From positions 345,584 to 394,850 of the forward strand of contig NZ_AWZR01000004.1 in assembly GCF_000472505.1 (NCBI RefSeq): 49,267 nucleotides of DNA, written 5' to 3'. The notes beneath the pieces are model-generated. The model saw only the letters and a program-made list of their open reading frames with translations. It made no database searches and was not told the origin of the DNA. The translations under genes were made by a program, and so were the position numbers. How positions within the stretch are numbered: position 1 is the first letter of the stretch; each line of letters starts with the position of its first letter. Origin of the DNA: Luteimonas sp. J29 (GTDB taxonomy: Bacteria; Pseudomonadota; Gammaproteobacteria; Xanthomonadales; Xanthomonadaceae). Positions 16,132 through 25,897 of this stretch are shown one piece after another.

Positions 16132-18849
16132 ATGCGCGAAGACGCCACGATGCCGGCAGCCCAGTCGCGCCGGTTCGAAGCCGGCTGGTACCGGATCTCC
16201 TTCCCCTGGCCGTCCGCGGCCGATGCCGCTCCCGCGCTCGTGCTGCGCGCCGGCCAGCCGGATGCGCGGGACCAGCTCTATCCGATGCTGGCCGCCGATG
16301 GCCGGGCCGAAGGCATCGTGGCGATCCCCGGCGGGCAATGGACGCTGACGGCGTCGGCGCCCGGCGTCGAGATCGACTGCGAACCGGTCGATCGCGGCAC
16401 CGCACTGCGCGCGATGTGGGCCGTGGCGGCGCGCGGCACCGGCGACGACGGGAACCTGGTCGCGCGACTGGCAGCGGCGCTGCGCCTGCTGCCGGGGCTG
16501 GTGCGCGGACCGCGGGGCGTGGCGGCCGCCCTGGTCCAGGCCTACCACCGTCAGCTGTACCTGGCCGCCAGCCGCCGCCCCGGCGGACAGGTGGTGCGCT
16601 ACCGCGGCGCGCCGTGGCCCGCGGGTGCCGAGTCCGCGGTCCTGGCGCCGGCCGGGCGCGACGCCGGCGTGCTGGCCGCGAGCGCGGCCGCCAGCGACGG
16701 CCTGAAGCTGCAGCGCGTGCCGCCGTGGCGGGACATCGCGGCCGGCTGGTACCTGCTGCGCCTGGACTGCCGCGGCGCCGACGGCCAGGTGCACGCGCTG
16801 CTGCTGCAGCCGGACCGCGGCCATGGGCCGGTGCCCAACCTCGGCTTCGTGCTGTCGGACGCTGCGGGCGACGGAGGCTGGCGACTGCTGCTGATGCTCG
16901 ACCACCCGGCGCAGGCGCTGTGGCTGCGCGCGGCGCGGCCGGACGTCGAACTGGAGCCGCGCAGGTTCGAGCTGGTGCGCGTCGGTCGCCTGCGCGCGCT
17001 GTGGGAGCTGCTGCGCGGCTGCGCGGCGCGCACGGGCTGCTGGCGCGCGACGGTGGCCGGCTTCCTGCGCGAAGCGATGGCCAGCGGTCTCGCCGCGGCC
17101 GCGGAGTCCCTGCGCCGCCGCTACAACGCACTGCACGACGTCGGCCTCGATCCCTACGCGGCCTGGGTGCGCTGCTACGACTCGCCCGGCCAGGCCGACC
17201 TGGAACGGATGCGCGAGCGCGCGGCCGCGCTCGCCGACGGGCCGGTGTTCTCGGTGCTGGTGCCGGTCTACAACACGCCCGAACACTGGCTGCGGCGCTG
17301 CATCGAGAGCGTGCGCGAACAGGCCTACCCGCGCTGGGAACTGTGCATCGCCGACGACGCCTCGCCCGATCCGCAGGTGGCCAGGGTGCTGGCCGGGTAC
17401 GCGGCGCTGGATCCGCGCATCCGCGTGGTCCGGCGCGAGCAGAACGGCCACATCTCGCGCGCCTCCAACACCGCCCTGGAAATGGCGACCGGCGACTACG
17501 TGGCCCTGCTCGACCACGACGACGAGCTGCGCCCGCACGCGCTGCTCGAGATGGCCGAGGCGATCGTGGCCGATCCCGGCCTGGAGCTGCTGTATTCGGA
17601 CGAGGACAAGCTCGATGCGCACGGGCGCCGCTTCGACCCGTACTTCAAGCCGGACTGGGACCCCGACCTGTTGCGCAGCCAGAACTACGTCTGCCACCTG
17701 ACCGTGATCCGCACCGCGCGCGTGCGCGCGGCGGGCGGCTTCCGCGCCGGCTTCGAAGGCAGCCAGGACCACGACCTGTTCCTGCGCTGCAGCGAGGGGC
17801 TGGACCCGTCGCGCATCCGCCACATTCCGCGCGTGCTGTACCACTGGCGGGCGATCGAGGGTTCGACCGCGCTTACCCGCGAGGCCAAGGACTACGCCGG
17901 CGCGGCCGGCGCGCGCGCGGTGGACGAACACCTCGCCCGCTGCCATCCCGGCGCCCGCGCCAGCGAACTGTCGCACGGGCACTACCGGGTGCACTGGCCG
18001 CTGCCCGACCCGGCGCCGCGCGTGAGCCTGCTGGTCCCGACCCGCGACCGCGCGGACCTGCTGCGTACCTGCGTGGAGAGCCTGCTCACGCGCACCGACT
18101 ACCCGGACTTCGAGGTGGTGGTGATCGACAACGGCTCCCGCGAGCCCGACGCGCTGGCCTGCCTGGAGGCGCTGGCCGGCCGCGAGCGGGTGCGCGTGCT
18201 GCGCTTCGACGCGCCGTTCAACTACTCGGCCATCAACAACTGGGCGGCGGCCCGGTGCGACGGCGCGATCCTGGGCCTGGTCAACAACGACATCGAGGTG
18301 ATCACGCCAGGCTGGCTGCGCGAGATGGTCTCGCACGCGGTGCGGCCGGAGATCGGCGCGGTCGGCGCGATGCTCTATTACCCGGACGACCGCATTCAGC
18401 ACGCCGGCGTGATCCTGGGCATCCACGGCGTGGCCGCGCACGTGTACAGCGGCATGCCGCGCGGCTATCCCGGCCACGGCGGCCGCGCGCGCGTGGCCCA
18501 GCGGCTGTCGGCGGTCACCGCCGCCTGCCTGGTGGTGCGGCGCGAGGTGTTCGACCGGGTCGGCGGCCTGGACGAGTCGCTGCAGGTGGCGTTCAACGAC
18601 ATCGACTTCTGCCTGCGCGTGCGCGAGGCCGGCTACCGCAACCTGTGGACGCCCTTCGCCGAGCTCTACCACCACGAGTCCGCCTCGCGCGGGGCCGAGG
18701 ACAGCGACGAGAAGCGCGCCCGGTTCGCCGGCGAGGTCGAAACCATGCTGCGCCGCTGGGGTCCGCTGCTGCGCGCCGACCCTGCCTGGAACCCGAACCT
18801 GTCGCTGGACGGCCTCAACGCCGACTACGCCTTCCCGCCGCGCGGCTGA
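16132..18849 (+). CDS. Large glycosyltransferase with two GT2 domains and a duplicated N-terminal region
   Basis: 905 residues. The first roughly 370 residues are beta-rich and appear duplicated: AGWYRISF near residue 17 matches AGWYLLRLD near 204, and each copy ends in a similar ALRAMW/RLRALWELL element. GT2 domain 1 begins near 371 (FSVLVPVYNT) with the nucleotide-sugar motif LDHDDE. GT2 domain 2 begins near 629 (VSLLVPTRDR) with NNDIEV, and later FNDIDFCLRVREAGYRN. Tandem GT2 proteins of this kind make rhamnan or O-antigen-like polysaccharides; the sugar here is unknown. No signal peptide or transmembrane helix is obvious. It stands alone, with no polysaccharide cluster next to it. The ATG at 16150 is an alternative start. 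Confidence 0.88.
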   Translation: MREDATMPAAQSRRFEAGWYRISFPWPSAADAAPALVLRAGQPDARDQLYPMLAADGRAEGIVAIPGGQWTLTASAPGVEIDCEPVDRGTALRAMWAVAARGTGDDGNLVARLAAALRLLPGLVRGPRGVAAALVQAYHRQLYLAASRRPGGQVVRYRGAPWPAGAESAVLAPAGRDAGVLAASAAASDGLKLQRVPPWRDIAAGWYLLRLDCRGADGQVHALLLQPDRGHGPVPNLGFVLSDAAGDGGWRLLLMLDHPAQALWLRAARPDVELEPRRFELVRVGRLRALWELLRGCAARTGCWRATVAGFLREAMASGLAAAAESLRRRYNALHDVGLDPYAAWVRCYDSPGQADLERMRERAAALADGPVFSVLVPVYNTPEHWLRRCIESVREQAYPRWELCIADDASPDPQVARVLAGYAALDPRIRVVRREQNGHISRASNTALEMATGDYVALLDHDDELRPHALLEMAEAIVADPGLELLYSDEDKLDAHGRRFDPYFKPDWDPDLLRSQNYVCHLTVIRTARVRAAGGFRAGFEGSQDHDLFLRCSEGLDPSRIRHIPRVLYHWRAIEGSTALTREAKDYAGAAGARAVDEHLARCHPGARASELSHGHYRVHWPLPDPAPRVSLLVPTRDRADLLRTCVESLLTRTDYPDFEVVVIDNGSREPDALACLEALAGRERVRVLRFDAPFNYSAINNWAAARCDGAILGLVNNDIEVITPGWLREMVSHAVRPEIGAVGAMLYYPDDRIQHAGVILGIHGVAAHVYSGMPRGYPGHGGRARVAQRLSAVTAACLVVRREVFDRVGGLDESLQVAFNDIDFCLRVREAGYRNLWTPFAELYHHESASRGAEDSDEKRARFAGEVETMLRRWGPLLRADPAWNPNLSLDGLNADYAFPPRG

Positions 18850-18958
18850 GGCCGGTGGCCGGGACCGCGCCGGGAAGCAGCATTGCACCCCGGTTGATCC
18901 CGTTTTTACCCCGCGCTGGCACAATAGCGGGGACCCCCCTTGAACCGGAGAGAACGCC

Positions 18959-19585
<627 letters not shown>

Positions 19586-19610
19586 TCCCGGCCCTTCCCG
19601 GCGACATCCC

Positions 19611-19636
19611 CGACGGGCCGCGCGAGCGGCCCGTCG
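19611..19636 (+). terminator. Perfect 11-bp hairpin after sodA, candidate terminator
   Basis: CGACGGGCCGC (19611-19621), loop GCGA, GCGGCCCGTCG (19626-19636), 25 bases after the sodA stop. There is no T-tract, so intrinsic termination is uncertain, as is common in GC-rich genomes. Confidence 0.5.
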
Positions 19637-19701
19637 CGTGTCCGGCCGCCGGCCGGGGCGCGGCCCGGGGTGGCCGGCGGGGCCGCCTGGCGGCCGCGGG
19701 C

Positions 19702-19707
19702 TAGAAT
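19702..19707 (+). promoter_or_regulatory. -10 element (TAGAAT) directly before yqgE, leaderless geometry
   Basis: TAGAAT ending 6 nt before the ATG at 19714, the same hexamer and spacing as before ampE. No Shine-Dalgarno is present. Confidence 0.5.
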
Positions 19708-19713
19708 GGCCGC

Positions 19714-20271
19714 ATGTCGACTTCCTTCGCCAACCAGCTGCTGGTCGCGCTGCCAACCCTGGCGGACCCGAACTTCGCCCGCACGGTCGCGCTGATCTGC
19801 CAGCACGACGACGATGGCGCGATGGGCGTGGTGATCAACCGCGCCTCGGAATACACCCTGGGCGAGGTGCTGCGGCAGATGGACATCGCCTGCGACGACG
19901 CCGCGCTGCTCGAGCAGCGGGTCCTGGCCGGCGGGCCGGTGCATCCCGAGCGCGGCTTCGTCGTCCACGACGGCGCGCACGGCTGGGATTCCTCGCTCGC
20001 GATCGCCGACGGGCTGTGGGTGACCACCTCGCGCGACATCCTCGAGGCGATCGCCGGCGGCGAGGGCCCGGAGCGCGCCACCGTCGCGCTGGGCTGCGCC
20101 GGCTGGGGCGCCGGCCAGCTCGAGCACGAACTGGCCGAGAACAGCTGGCTGACCGCGCCGGTGCGCCACGAGATCCTGTTCGCGCTGCCGCTCGACCAGC
20201 GCTGGCAGGCCGCTGCCGGCGGGATCGGCGTGGACATGATGCGGATGGCGGGCCACGTGGGCCACGCATGA
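19714..20271 (+). CDS. YqgE/AlgH family protein
   Basis: 185 residues of the UPF0301/DUF179 family (YqgE, AlgH). AlgH was first linked to alginate regulation in Pseudomonas, but the biochemical role is unresolved. Family motifs visible are [45 protein letters not shown], and [22 protein letters not shown] (the CAGW..QLE.E signature). It overlaps the following ruvX gene by 4 bases (ATGA). The yqgE-ruvX-pyrB order is conserved in many gammaproteobacteria. Confidence 0.93.
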   Translation: MSTSFANQLLVALPTLADPNFARTVALICQHDDDGAMGVVINRASEYTLGEVLRQMDIACDDAALLEQRVLAGGPVHPERGFVVHDGAHGWDSSLAIADGLWVTTSRDILEAIAGGEGPERATVALGCAGWGAGQLEHELAENSWLTAPVRHEILFALPLDQRWQAAAGGIGVDMMRMAGHVGHA

Positions 20272-20729
20272 GCGCGCCGTTGCCCCGCGCCGACGGCACC
20301 GTGCTGGGCTTCGACGTCGGCGCGCGCCGGATCGGGGTCGCGATCGGCAGTCCCTACGGCGCCGGCGCGCGCGCGCTGGCGGTGGTGGACGTGCACGACG
20401 ACCGCATCGACTGGGCCGCGGTCGACCGCCTGCACCGCGAATGGCGCCCGGACGGGATGGTGGTCGGCGACCCGATGACCCTGGACGGCGGCGACCAGCC
20501 GATCCGCGCCCGCGCCCGCGCCTTCGCCACCGAACTCAAGGCGCGCTACCGGGTGCCGGTGGCGATGGTGGACGAGCGCTCGAGCTCGATCGAGGCCGCG
20601 CAGCGTTTCGCCGCCGACCGCGCCGAAGGCCGGCGCCGCCGGCGCGACGCCGCGTCGCTGGACGCGGTGGCCGCGGCGGTCATCGTCGAGCGCTGGTTCG
20701 CCGCCCCCGGGGACGCGACCCCGGTGTGA
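20268..20729 (+). CDS. ruvX: RuvX/YqgF Holliday-junction resolvase-like / pre-16S rRNA nuclease
   Basis: 153 residues, RNase H-like fold. YqgF takes part in the final 5' processing of 16S rRNA and is also called RuvX. Motifs are the first acidic strand [16 protein letters not shown], then [37 protein letters not shown] and [13 protein letters not shown] with the last catalytic Asp. The second motif normally reads VGLP; here it is VGDP. The ATG at 20268 overlaps the yqgE stop by 4 bases, so the two are translationally coupled. Confidence 0.93.
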   Translation: MSAPLPRADGTVLGFDVGARRIGVAIGSPYGAGARALAVVDVHDDRIDWAAVDRLHREWRPDGMVVGDPMTLDGGDQPIRARARAFATELKARYRVPVAMVDERSSSIEAAQRFAADRAEGRRRRRDAASLDAVAAAVIVERWFAAPGDATPV

Positions 20730-20747
20730 GCGCGCGGCCCGCGCGCT
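20729..20747 (+). terminator. GC hairpin after ruvX
   Basis: AGCGCGCG (20729-20736), a 3-base loop, CGCGCGCT (20740-20747), starting at the ruvX stop codon and lying before the pyrB promoter. It has no T-tract. Confidence 0.25.
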
Positions 20748-20787
20748 TGCGGCGCGACGGGGCGCTCCGGGCGGGCCCGGGATGCGG

Positions 20788-20793
20788 GACAAT
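20788..20793 (+). promoter_or_regulatory. Possible -10 element (GACAAT) just before pyrB
   Basis: GACAAT ends 7 nt before the pyrB ATG at 20801. It is similar to the TANNNT boxes before other genes but one base further away and with a weaker first position. Confidence 0.35.
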
Positions 20794-20800
20794 AGCGGCC

Positions 20801-21739
20801 ATGACCCTCCAGACCGATGCCGACGGCCGCCTCGTCCACCTGCTCACCCTCGAAGGCCTGCCGCGGCCGGTGCTGCTGGCACTGCTCGACCGCGCCCAGG
20901 CTTTCGCCGACGGCGCCGACGCGCGCGGCGCGCTCGCCGGCACCGCGGTCTGCACCCTGTTCTTCGAACCTTCCACCCGCACCCGGCTGAGCTTCCAGCG
21001 CGCCAGCCAGCGCCTGGGCGCCGACGTGCTGGGCTTCGACGCGGCCACCTCGTCGACCACCAAGGGCGAGACCGCCACCGACACCCTGCGCAACATCGAG
21101 GCGATGGGCGTGCGCGGCTTCGTGGTCCGCCACCCCGGCGACCGCGCGGTGGCGGAGCTCGCCGCGGCCGCGGCGCCCGGCACGGTGCTGGTCAACGCCG
21201 GCGACGGGCGCCACGCGCACCCGACCCAGGGCCTGCTCGACATGCTCACCCTGCGCCAGGCGTTCGGGGGCGACTTCGGCGGCCGCAGCTTCCTGATCGT
21301 AGGCGACCTCCTGCATTCGCGCGTGGCGCGCTCGGACCTGCACGCGCTGCGCACCCTCGGCGCCGGCCGGATCCGGGTGTGCGGGCCGCGGCAGCTGCTG
21401 CCCGGCGAGGACGTGCTCGCCGGCTGCGAGGTATTCCACGACTTCGACGCCGCGCTCGAGGGCGTGGACGCGGTGATGATGCTGCGCCTGCAGCGCGAGC
21501 GGATGGAGGAGGGCCTGGTCGGCTCGCTCGAGGACTACCACCGCGACTACGGCCTGACCGCCGCGCGCCTGCGCCGCGCCGCGCGCGGCGCCGTGGTGCT
21601 GCACCCGGGCCCGATGAACCGCGGCGTGGAGATCACCGACGAGGTCGCCGACGGCCCGCAGTCGCTGGTGCTGCGCCAGGTCGCCAACGGCGTCGCGGTG
21701 CGCATGGCGGTGCTGGAGACGCTGCTGGCGCGTCGCTAG
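20801..21739 (+). CDS. pyrB: Aspartate carbamoyltransferase catalytic subunit PyrB
   Basis: 312 residues. It catalyses the first committed step of pyrimidine synthesis: carbamoyl phosphate plus aspartate to carbamoyl aspartate. The carbamoyl-phosphate motif FFEPSTRTRLSF is present, followed by SSTTKGETATDTLRNIEAMG, VRHP, HPTQGLLDMLTL, MMLRLQRERM and HPGPMNRGVEI, all ATCase signatures. The ATG at 20801 gives the normal length; a longer frame upstream overlaps ruvX and is not used. No regulatory subunit gene (pyrI) or pyrC is seen in the window. Confidence 0.96.
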   Translation: MTLQTDADGRLVHLLTLEGLPRPVLLALLDRAQAFADGADARGALAGTAVCTLFFEPSTRTRLSFQRASQRLGADVLGFDAATSSTTKGETATDTLRNIEAMGVRGFVVRHPGDRAVAELAAAAAPGTVLVNAGDGRHAHPTQGLLDMLTLRQAFGGDFGGRSFLIVGDLLHSRVARSDLHALRTLGAGRIRVCGPRQLLPGEDVLAGCEVFHDFDAALEGVDAVMMLRLQRERMEEGLVGSLEDYHRDYGLTAARLRRAARGAVVLHPGPMNRGVEITDEVADGPQSLVLRQVANGVAVRMAVLETLLARR

Positions 21740-21788
21740 CGGCGAGGCGTCCTTGCGCGCGGAGCCGGATCGGCGCGCCCGGTCGTCG

Positions 21789-22589
21789 TCAGCGCGCGCG
21801 CCGCTGCGCGAACAGCCAGTCCCACAGTTCCGGCGTCGCGTAGGCCGGGTCCCAGCTGTTGTGGTTGGCGTCGGGGAACTCGGTGTAACGCGCATCGCGC
21901 GCGCCGGCCTCGCGCAGCGCCGCGTCCAGCCGCCGCGAGTACTCGGCCGGGACCAGGTCGTCGCGCGCGCCGTGGAAGATCCAGACCGGCGTGTCGCGCA
22001 GCGCCTGCGCCACCTTCGCGTAAGGATCCTCCTCGCCCTCCAGGCCGGTGACCGCCATCGACGGCCGGCGCGGATGCAGCAGCCCGCCGCAGACCGGCAC
22101 CAGCGCGGCGAAACGGCCCGGCTCGCGCAGCGCCAGGTCCCAGGCGCCGTAGCCGCCCATCGACAGTCCGGTGAGGTAGGTGCGGTCCGGGTCGCCGCCG
22201 AACTCGCGCGTGGCGGCTTCGAGCTGGGCGACAACGACGTCGGCCAGCTGGTTCCACTCGGCGCCTTCGGGCGCCTGGGGGAACACCACGATCGCGGGGA
22301 ACTCCGCGGCCGCGGCGCGGACCCGCGGCCCGAGGCCGACCTCCAGCTGGCGACGGTTGTCGTCGCCGCGTTCGCCAGAGCCGTGCAGGAACAGGATCAC
22401 CGGGGCCTTCGCGGCCGCGTCGGCGCGCGCCGGCACGAACACCTGGTAGCGATGGGTGCGGCCGTCGAGGGCGAGTTCGCGCTCCACGAACGTGCCGGTG
22501 GCGCTGGCCGCGCGATCCGGGGCGCTGGCGCAGGCGCCGAGCATCATGGTCGCCAGTGCGATGGCAGGCAGGCGCAGGGACGTGATCAT
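21789..22589 (-). CDS. Alpha/beta-hydrolase lipoprotein (esterase/PHB depolymerase-like)
   Basis: 266 residues. A lipoprotein signal peptide with lipobox LGAC is visible near residue 18, so the enzyme is probably anchored in the envelope. The alpha/beta-hydrolase core shows the oxyanion element LFLHGSGERGDD, the nucleophile elbow GLSMGGYG, the acidic residue in FHGARDDLVP and the catalytic His in DANHNSWD. This resembles the prolyl-oligopeptidase/LpqC-like esterase group; the substrate is unknown. A TATGGT at 22618-22623 could serve as a -10 box. It converges with pyrB. Confidence 0.87.
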   Translation of the reverse strand: MITSLRLPAIALATMMLGACASAPDRAASATGTFVERELALDGRTHRYQVFVPARADAAAKAPVILFLHGSGERGDDNRRQLEVGLGPRVRAAAAEFPAIVVFPQAPEGAEWNQLADVVVAQLEAATREFGGDPDRTYLTGLSMGGYGAWDLALREPGRFAALVPVCGGLLHPRRPSMAVTGLEGEEDPYAKVAQALRDTPVWIFHGARDDLVPAEYSRRLDAALREAGARDARYTEFPDANHNSWDPAYATPELWDWLFAQRRAR

Positions 22590-22617
22590 GCGGGCCTCGC
22601 GTTCACGGGGGACCCGC

Positions 22618-22623
22618 ACCATA
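22618..22623 (-). promoter_or_regulatory. -10 element (TATGGT) for the hydrolase lipoprotein gene
   Basis: TATGGT on the minus strand, 28 nt before the ATG at 22589, in the 77-base gap after mgtE. No -35 match is evident. Confidence 0.3.
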
Positions 22624-22666
22624 CCGCAACCGCAGCGATGGCCGCATGGCGCGGTGCACGCCGGGT

Positions 22667-24028
22667 TCAGTGCAGCAGGATCGCCGTGGCCAGGCCCAGG
22701 AAGCTGAAGAATCCCATCACGTCGGTGACCGCGGTCACCACCACGGTGCCGGCCACGGCCGGGTCGATGCGCATGCGCTTGAGCAGCAGCGGCAGCAGCA
22801 CGCCGGCCAGCGCCGCCGAGCAGAAGTTGAGCACGAGCGCCGCGGCGATCACCGCCGACAGCGCCCACGAGCCGAACCACAGCAACGCCACCGCGCCCAC
22901 CAGCAGGCCGATCAGCAGGCCGTTGATCAGCGCCACGCGCAGTTCCTTCCACAGCAGGATCGAGGCATTGCTCGGGCCGACCTGGCCGAGGGCGAGGCCG
23001 CGCACCATCAGGGTCAGCACCTGGACGGCGGCGTTGCCGCCGATGCCGGCGACGATCGGCATCAGCACGGCGAGGGCCACGATCTTCTCGATGGTCGCGT
23101 CGAACTGGCCGATCACCGCCGCCGCCAGGAACGCGGTGAGCAGGTTGATGCCGAGCCAGACCACGCGGCCGCGCACCGCGCGCCGGATCGGCGAGAACAG
23201 GTCCTCGTCCTCGTCCAGGCCGGCCGCGCCCAGGGCCTGGTGCTCGGCCTGCTCGCGGATGATGTCGACCACGTCGTCGATGGTGATGCGGCCCAGCAGC
23301 ACGTTGTGGTCGTCGACCACCGGCGCCGATACCCAGTCGTTGTCCGAGAACCGGCGCGCGACCTCGTCGGCCGGGGTGTCGACGTGCAGCGATTCGAGCT
23401 CGTCGTCGATGAGCTGGTTGATCGGCGTGGACGGATCGCGCGTCACCAGGTCCTGCAGCGCCACCCAGCCGATCAGCTGGTGGCGGCGGTTGACCACGTA
23501 CAGGTGGTCGGTGTGGTCGGGCAGCTCGCCGCGCAGGCGCAGAAAGCGCAGCACCACGTCCACCGTGGTGTCGGCGCGCACCGTCACCACGTCGGGGTTC
23601 ATCAGGCGGCCCGCGGTGTCCTCGGCGTAGGACAGCACCTTCTCCAGGCGCTCGCGGTTGTCGCGGTCCATCGACTGGAGGAGCTGGTCGATCACCGCGT
23701 CGGGCAGGTCCTCGACCAGGTCGGCGAGGTCGTCGATGTCGAGGTCCTCGACCGCGGCGACCAGCTCGTCCTGGTCCATGTCCGCGATCAGGCTCTCGCG
23801 CACCTCGTCGCCGACGTGGACCAGCACCTCGCCGTCGTCGGCGGGGTCGACCAGGCCCCACACCACCATCCGCTTGTCCGGCGGCAGCGACTCGAGCAGG
23901 TTGCCGATCTCGGCCGGGGCCAGGGTATGCACCATCCGCCGCACCGGGCCCAGGCGGCCGCTGTCGAGCGCATCCGACAGCAGGCGCAGCTGGCGCGCGG
24001 TCTTGTCGTGGCGGACGGCTTCGGCCAT
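22667..24028 (-). CDS. mgtE: Magnesium transporter MgtE
   Basis: 453 residues. The N-terminal superhelical MgtE_N domain (LAPAEIGNLLESLPPDKR) is followed by two CBS domains (about residues 135-260, with PDVVTVRADTTVDVVLRF and LHVDTPADEVARRF). The C-terminal membrane domain of five helices contains the pore motif MPIVAGIGGNAAVQ. MgtE is a Mg2+-gated channel in the inner membrane; the acidic N and CBS domains sense cytoplasmic Mg2+. It lies 141 bases downstream of the EI gene on the same strand; a GATAAT at 24099-24104 may give it its own promoter. The HPr-EI-mgtE order is common in xanthomonads. Confidence 0.95.
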   Translation of the reverse strand: MAEAVRHDKTARQLRLLSDALDSGRLGPVRRMVHTLAPAEIGNLLESLPPDKRMVVWGLVDPADDGEVLVHVGDEVRESLIADMDQDELVAAVEDLDIDDLADLVEDLPDAVIDQLLQSMDRDNRERLEKVLSYAEDTAGRLMNPDVVTVRADTTVDVVLRFLRLRGELPDHTDHLYVVNRRHQLIGWVALQDLVTRDPSTPINQLIDDELESLHVDTPADEVARRFSDNDWVSAPVVDDHNVLLGRITIDDVVDIIREQAEHQALGAAGLDEDEDLFSPIRRAVRGRVVWLGINLLTAFLAAAVIGQFDATIEKIVALAVLMPIVAGIGGNAAVQVLTLMVRGLALGQVGPSNASILLWKELRVALINGLLIGLLVGAVALLWFGSWALSAVIAAALVLNFCSAALAGVLLPLLLKRMRIDPAVAGTVVVTAVTDVMGFFSFLGLATAILLH

Positions 24029-24098
24029 GCGCGGCGGCTCCGGCGTTGCGAGGGCGTGGCGCGCGGGGTGGCGCGGCCGGTCATGCGTTCATGCGCGC

Positions 24099-24104
24099 AT
24101 TATC
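24099..24104 (-). promoter_or_regulatory. Possible -10 element (GATAAT) for mgtE
   Basis: GATAAT on the minus strand in the 141-base gap between the EI gene and mgtE, with a leader of about 64 nt. The -35 region (TGGGCA-like) is weak. I see no riboswitch-like structure, though one cannot be excluded. Confidence 0.3.
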
Positions 24105-24169
24105 CCTTCGGCCGCCGTGGTTGCCCAGCCTCCGGGCCACCCGTCGCGGGAAGGAGGGCGCGCGCGGGC

Positions 24170-25897
24170 CTACCGGGGCTGGCGGGTGTGGCGCCGCAGC
24201 CAGCGCTCGATCGAGGCGCGGTCGCGGCAGCGCAGGAGCGCGGGCGCCGCCGCGCGCAGGGCGCCGCGGTCCTGGGCGCGGATCGCGCGCCGAACCTCCA
24301 GCAGCATGCCCGGATGCAGGCTGAACTCCTCCAGCCCCAGCGCCAGCAGCAGGGGCGTGAGCGCGGGGTCGCCGGCCATCTCGCCGCACACCGCCACCGG
24401 CTTGCCGCGCGCGCGCGCGGTGCGGATCACCGACTGCAGCAGGCGCAGCACGCCCGGGTGCAGCGGCGAATACAGCTCGCCCAGGGCATCGTTGCCGCGG
24501 TCGGCGGCGAGCAGGTACTGGGTCAGGTCGTTGGTCCCGATCGAGACGAAGTCCACGTCGTCGATGAAGCCGGGCAGGGCGATCGCCGCCGCCGGCACCT
24601 CGATCATCGCGCCCACGGGCACGCGTTCGGCGATCTCCCGCCCCTCCGCGCGCAGCTCCGCGGCGACCTCGCGCACCAGCGCCGACACCGCCCGCACCTC
24701 CTCGCGGCCGCTGACCATCGGCACCAGGACCCGCAGGGGTCCGTAGCCGGAGGCGCGCAGCATCGCCCGCAACTGGGTGCGGAACACGTCCATGCGCGCC
24801 AGCGACAGGCGCACGCCGCGCAGGCCCAGGGCGGGATTGGGCTCGTCGGCCAGGGCCAGCCCGGTGCGGTCGGCCTTGTCGGCGCCGATGTCCATGGTGC
24901 GGATCGTCACCGTGCGCCCGGTCATGGCCAGCACCACGTCGCGGTAGGCGCGGAACTGCTCCTCCTCGTCCGGCAGTTCGCTGCGTTGCAGGAACAGGAA
25001 CTCGGTGCGGTACAGGCCCACGCCCGCCGCGCCCAGCGCGTGCGCGCCGGTGACGTCCTCGCGCGACTCGGCGTTGGCCCACAGCTTGACGTCCAGGCCG
25101 TCGAGCGTGCGCGAGGGCTCGCGGCGCAGGCGGTAGAGCTGCTTGCGCTCGCGCTTCTCCTCGCGCAGGCGGGCGCGGTAGCGGCGCAGGTCGGCCGCGT
25201 CGGGCTCGACGATGATCTCGCCGCTGGCGCCGTCCACCACCAGCACGTCGCCGTCGTTGATCTGCTGCAGCGCCTGCGGCGCCCCCACCACCAGAGGCAG
25301 GTGCAGGCTGCGGGCCAGGATCGCGCTGTGCGAGAGCGCGCTGCCGCCCGCGGTGACCACCGCCAGCACGCCCTGCGACTGCAGCTGGCTCAGTTCCGAC
25401 GGGGCGATGGTGTCGGTGACCAGGATTTCGCCGGCCACGCCGCGCAGGTCGGCGTCGCGCATGTGCAGCATGGCGTGGATCCGGCCCATGACGTGGTCGA
25501 TGTCCTCGACCCGGCTGCGGAAGTAGGCGTCGTCCATGCCCTGGAACACCGCCGCCAGCCGGTCGCGCTGCAGGCGCAGCGCGTAGTCGACGCCGTACAG
25601 GTCGCGGCGCACCAGGTCGTCCAGGCCCTGCAGCAGTTCGGGGTCGTCGAGCAGCAGGGTGTGCAGGTCGAGGAACTCGCCGACCTCGTGGACCAGGGCT
25701 CCGTGCAGGCGCTCGCGCATGTCGCGCATCTCGGCCCGCACCGCGTCGATCGCCGCGTGCAGCCGTTCGAGCTCCGACTCGACCGCCTCCGGCGCGATCC
25801 GCTCCTCGGCGACCTCGAGCACATGCGGAAGGCGGACCCGCGCGCGGCCCAGGGCGCTGCCCCGCGACGCGCCGTGCCCGGCCAGCACGTGCCGCAT
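24170..25897 (-). CDS. ptsI: PTS enzyme I (phosphoenolpyruvate-protein phosphotransferase)
   Basis: 575 residues. It takes phosphate from phosphoenolpyruvate and passes it to HPr. The phospho-His is H190 within GGSALSHSAILAR; the usual motif is GGxTSHxAI, so the Thr is replaced by Leu. The PEP-binding domain shows LGLRGVRLSLARMDVFRTQ, YRTEFLFL, SIGTNDLTQYLLAADRGN, and AVCGEMAGDPALTP with its catalytic Cys. There is no N-terminal GAF domain, so it resembles PtsI rather than PtsP of the nitrogen PTS. The ATG at 25897 overlaps the HPr stop as ATGA. Confidence 0.95.
   Translation of the reverse strand: MRHVLAGHGASRGSALGRARVRLPHVLEVAEERIAPEAVESELERLHAAIDAVRAEMRDMRERLHGALVHEVGEFLDLHTLLLDDPELLQGLDDLVRRDLYGVDYALRLQRDRLAAVFQGMDDAYFRSRVEDIDHVMGRIHAMLHMRDADLRGVAGEILVTDTIAPSELSQLQSQGVLAVVTAGGSALSHSAILARSLHLPLVVGAPQALQQINDGDVLVVDGASGEIIVEPDAADLRRYRARLREEKRERKQLYRLRREPSRTLDGLDVKLWANAESREDVTGAHALGAAGVGLYRTEFLFLQRSELPDEEEQFRAYRDVVLAMTGRTVTIRTMDIGADKADRTGLALADEPNPALGLRGVRLSLARMDVFRTQLRAMLRASGYGPLRVLVPMVSGREEVRAVSALVREVAAELRAEGREIAERVPVGAMIEVPAAAIALPGFIDDVDFVSIGTNDLTQYLLAADRGNDALGELYSPLHPGVLRLLQSVIRTARARGKPVAVCGEMAGDPALTPLLLALGLEEFSLHPGMLLEVRRAIRAQDRGALRAAAPALLRCRDRASIERWLRRHTRQPR

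Noticed and set aside
15061..18924. A 1287-codon minus-strand frame opposite the glycosyltransferase and running into prmA out of frame
   Set aside because: It is the antisense shadow of the GT2 gene; the composition is low complexity and it overlaps prmA in the wrong frame.
18917..18930. TGGCAC before sodA as a sigma-54 (-24) element
   Set aside because: There is no TTGC at the -12 position; the same bases fit a CACAAT -10 box better.
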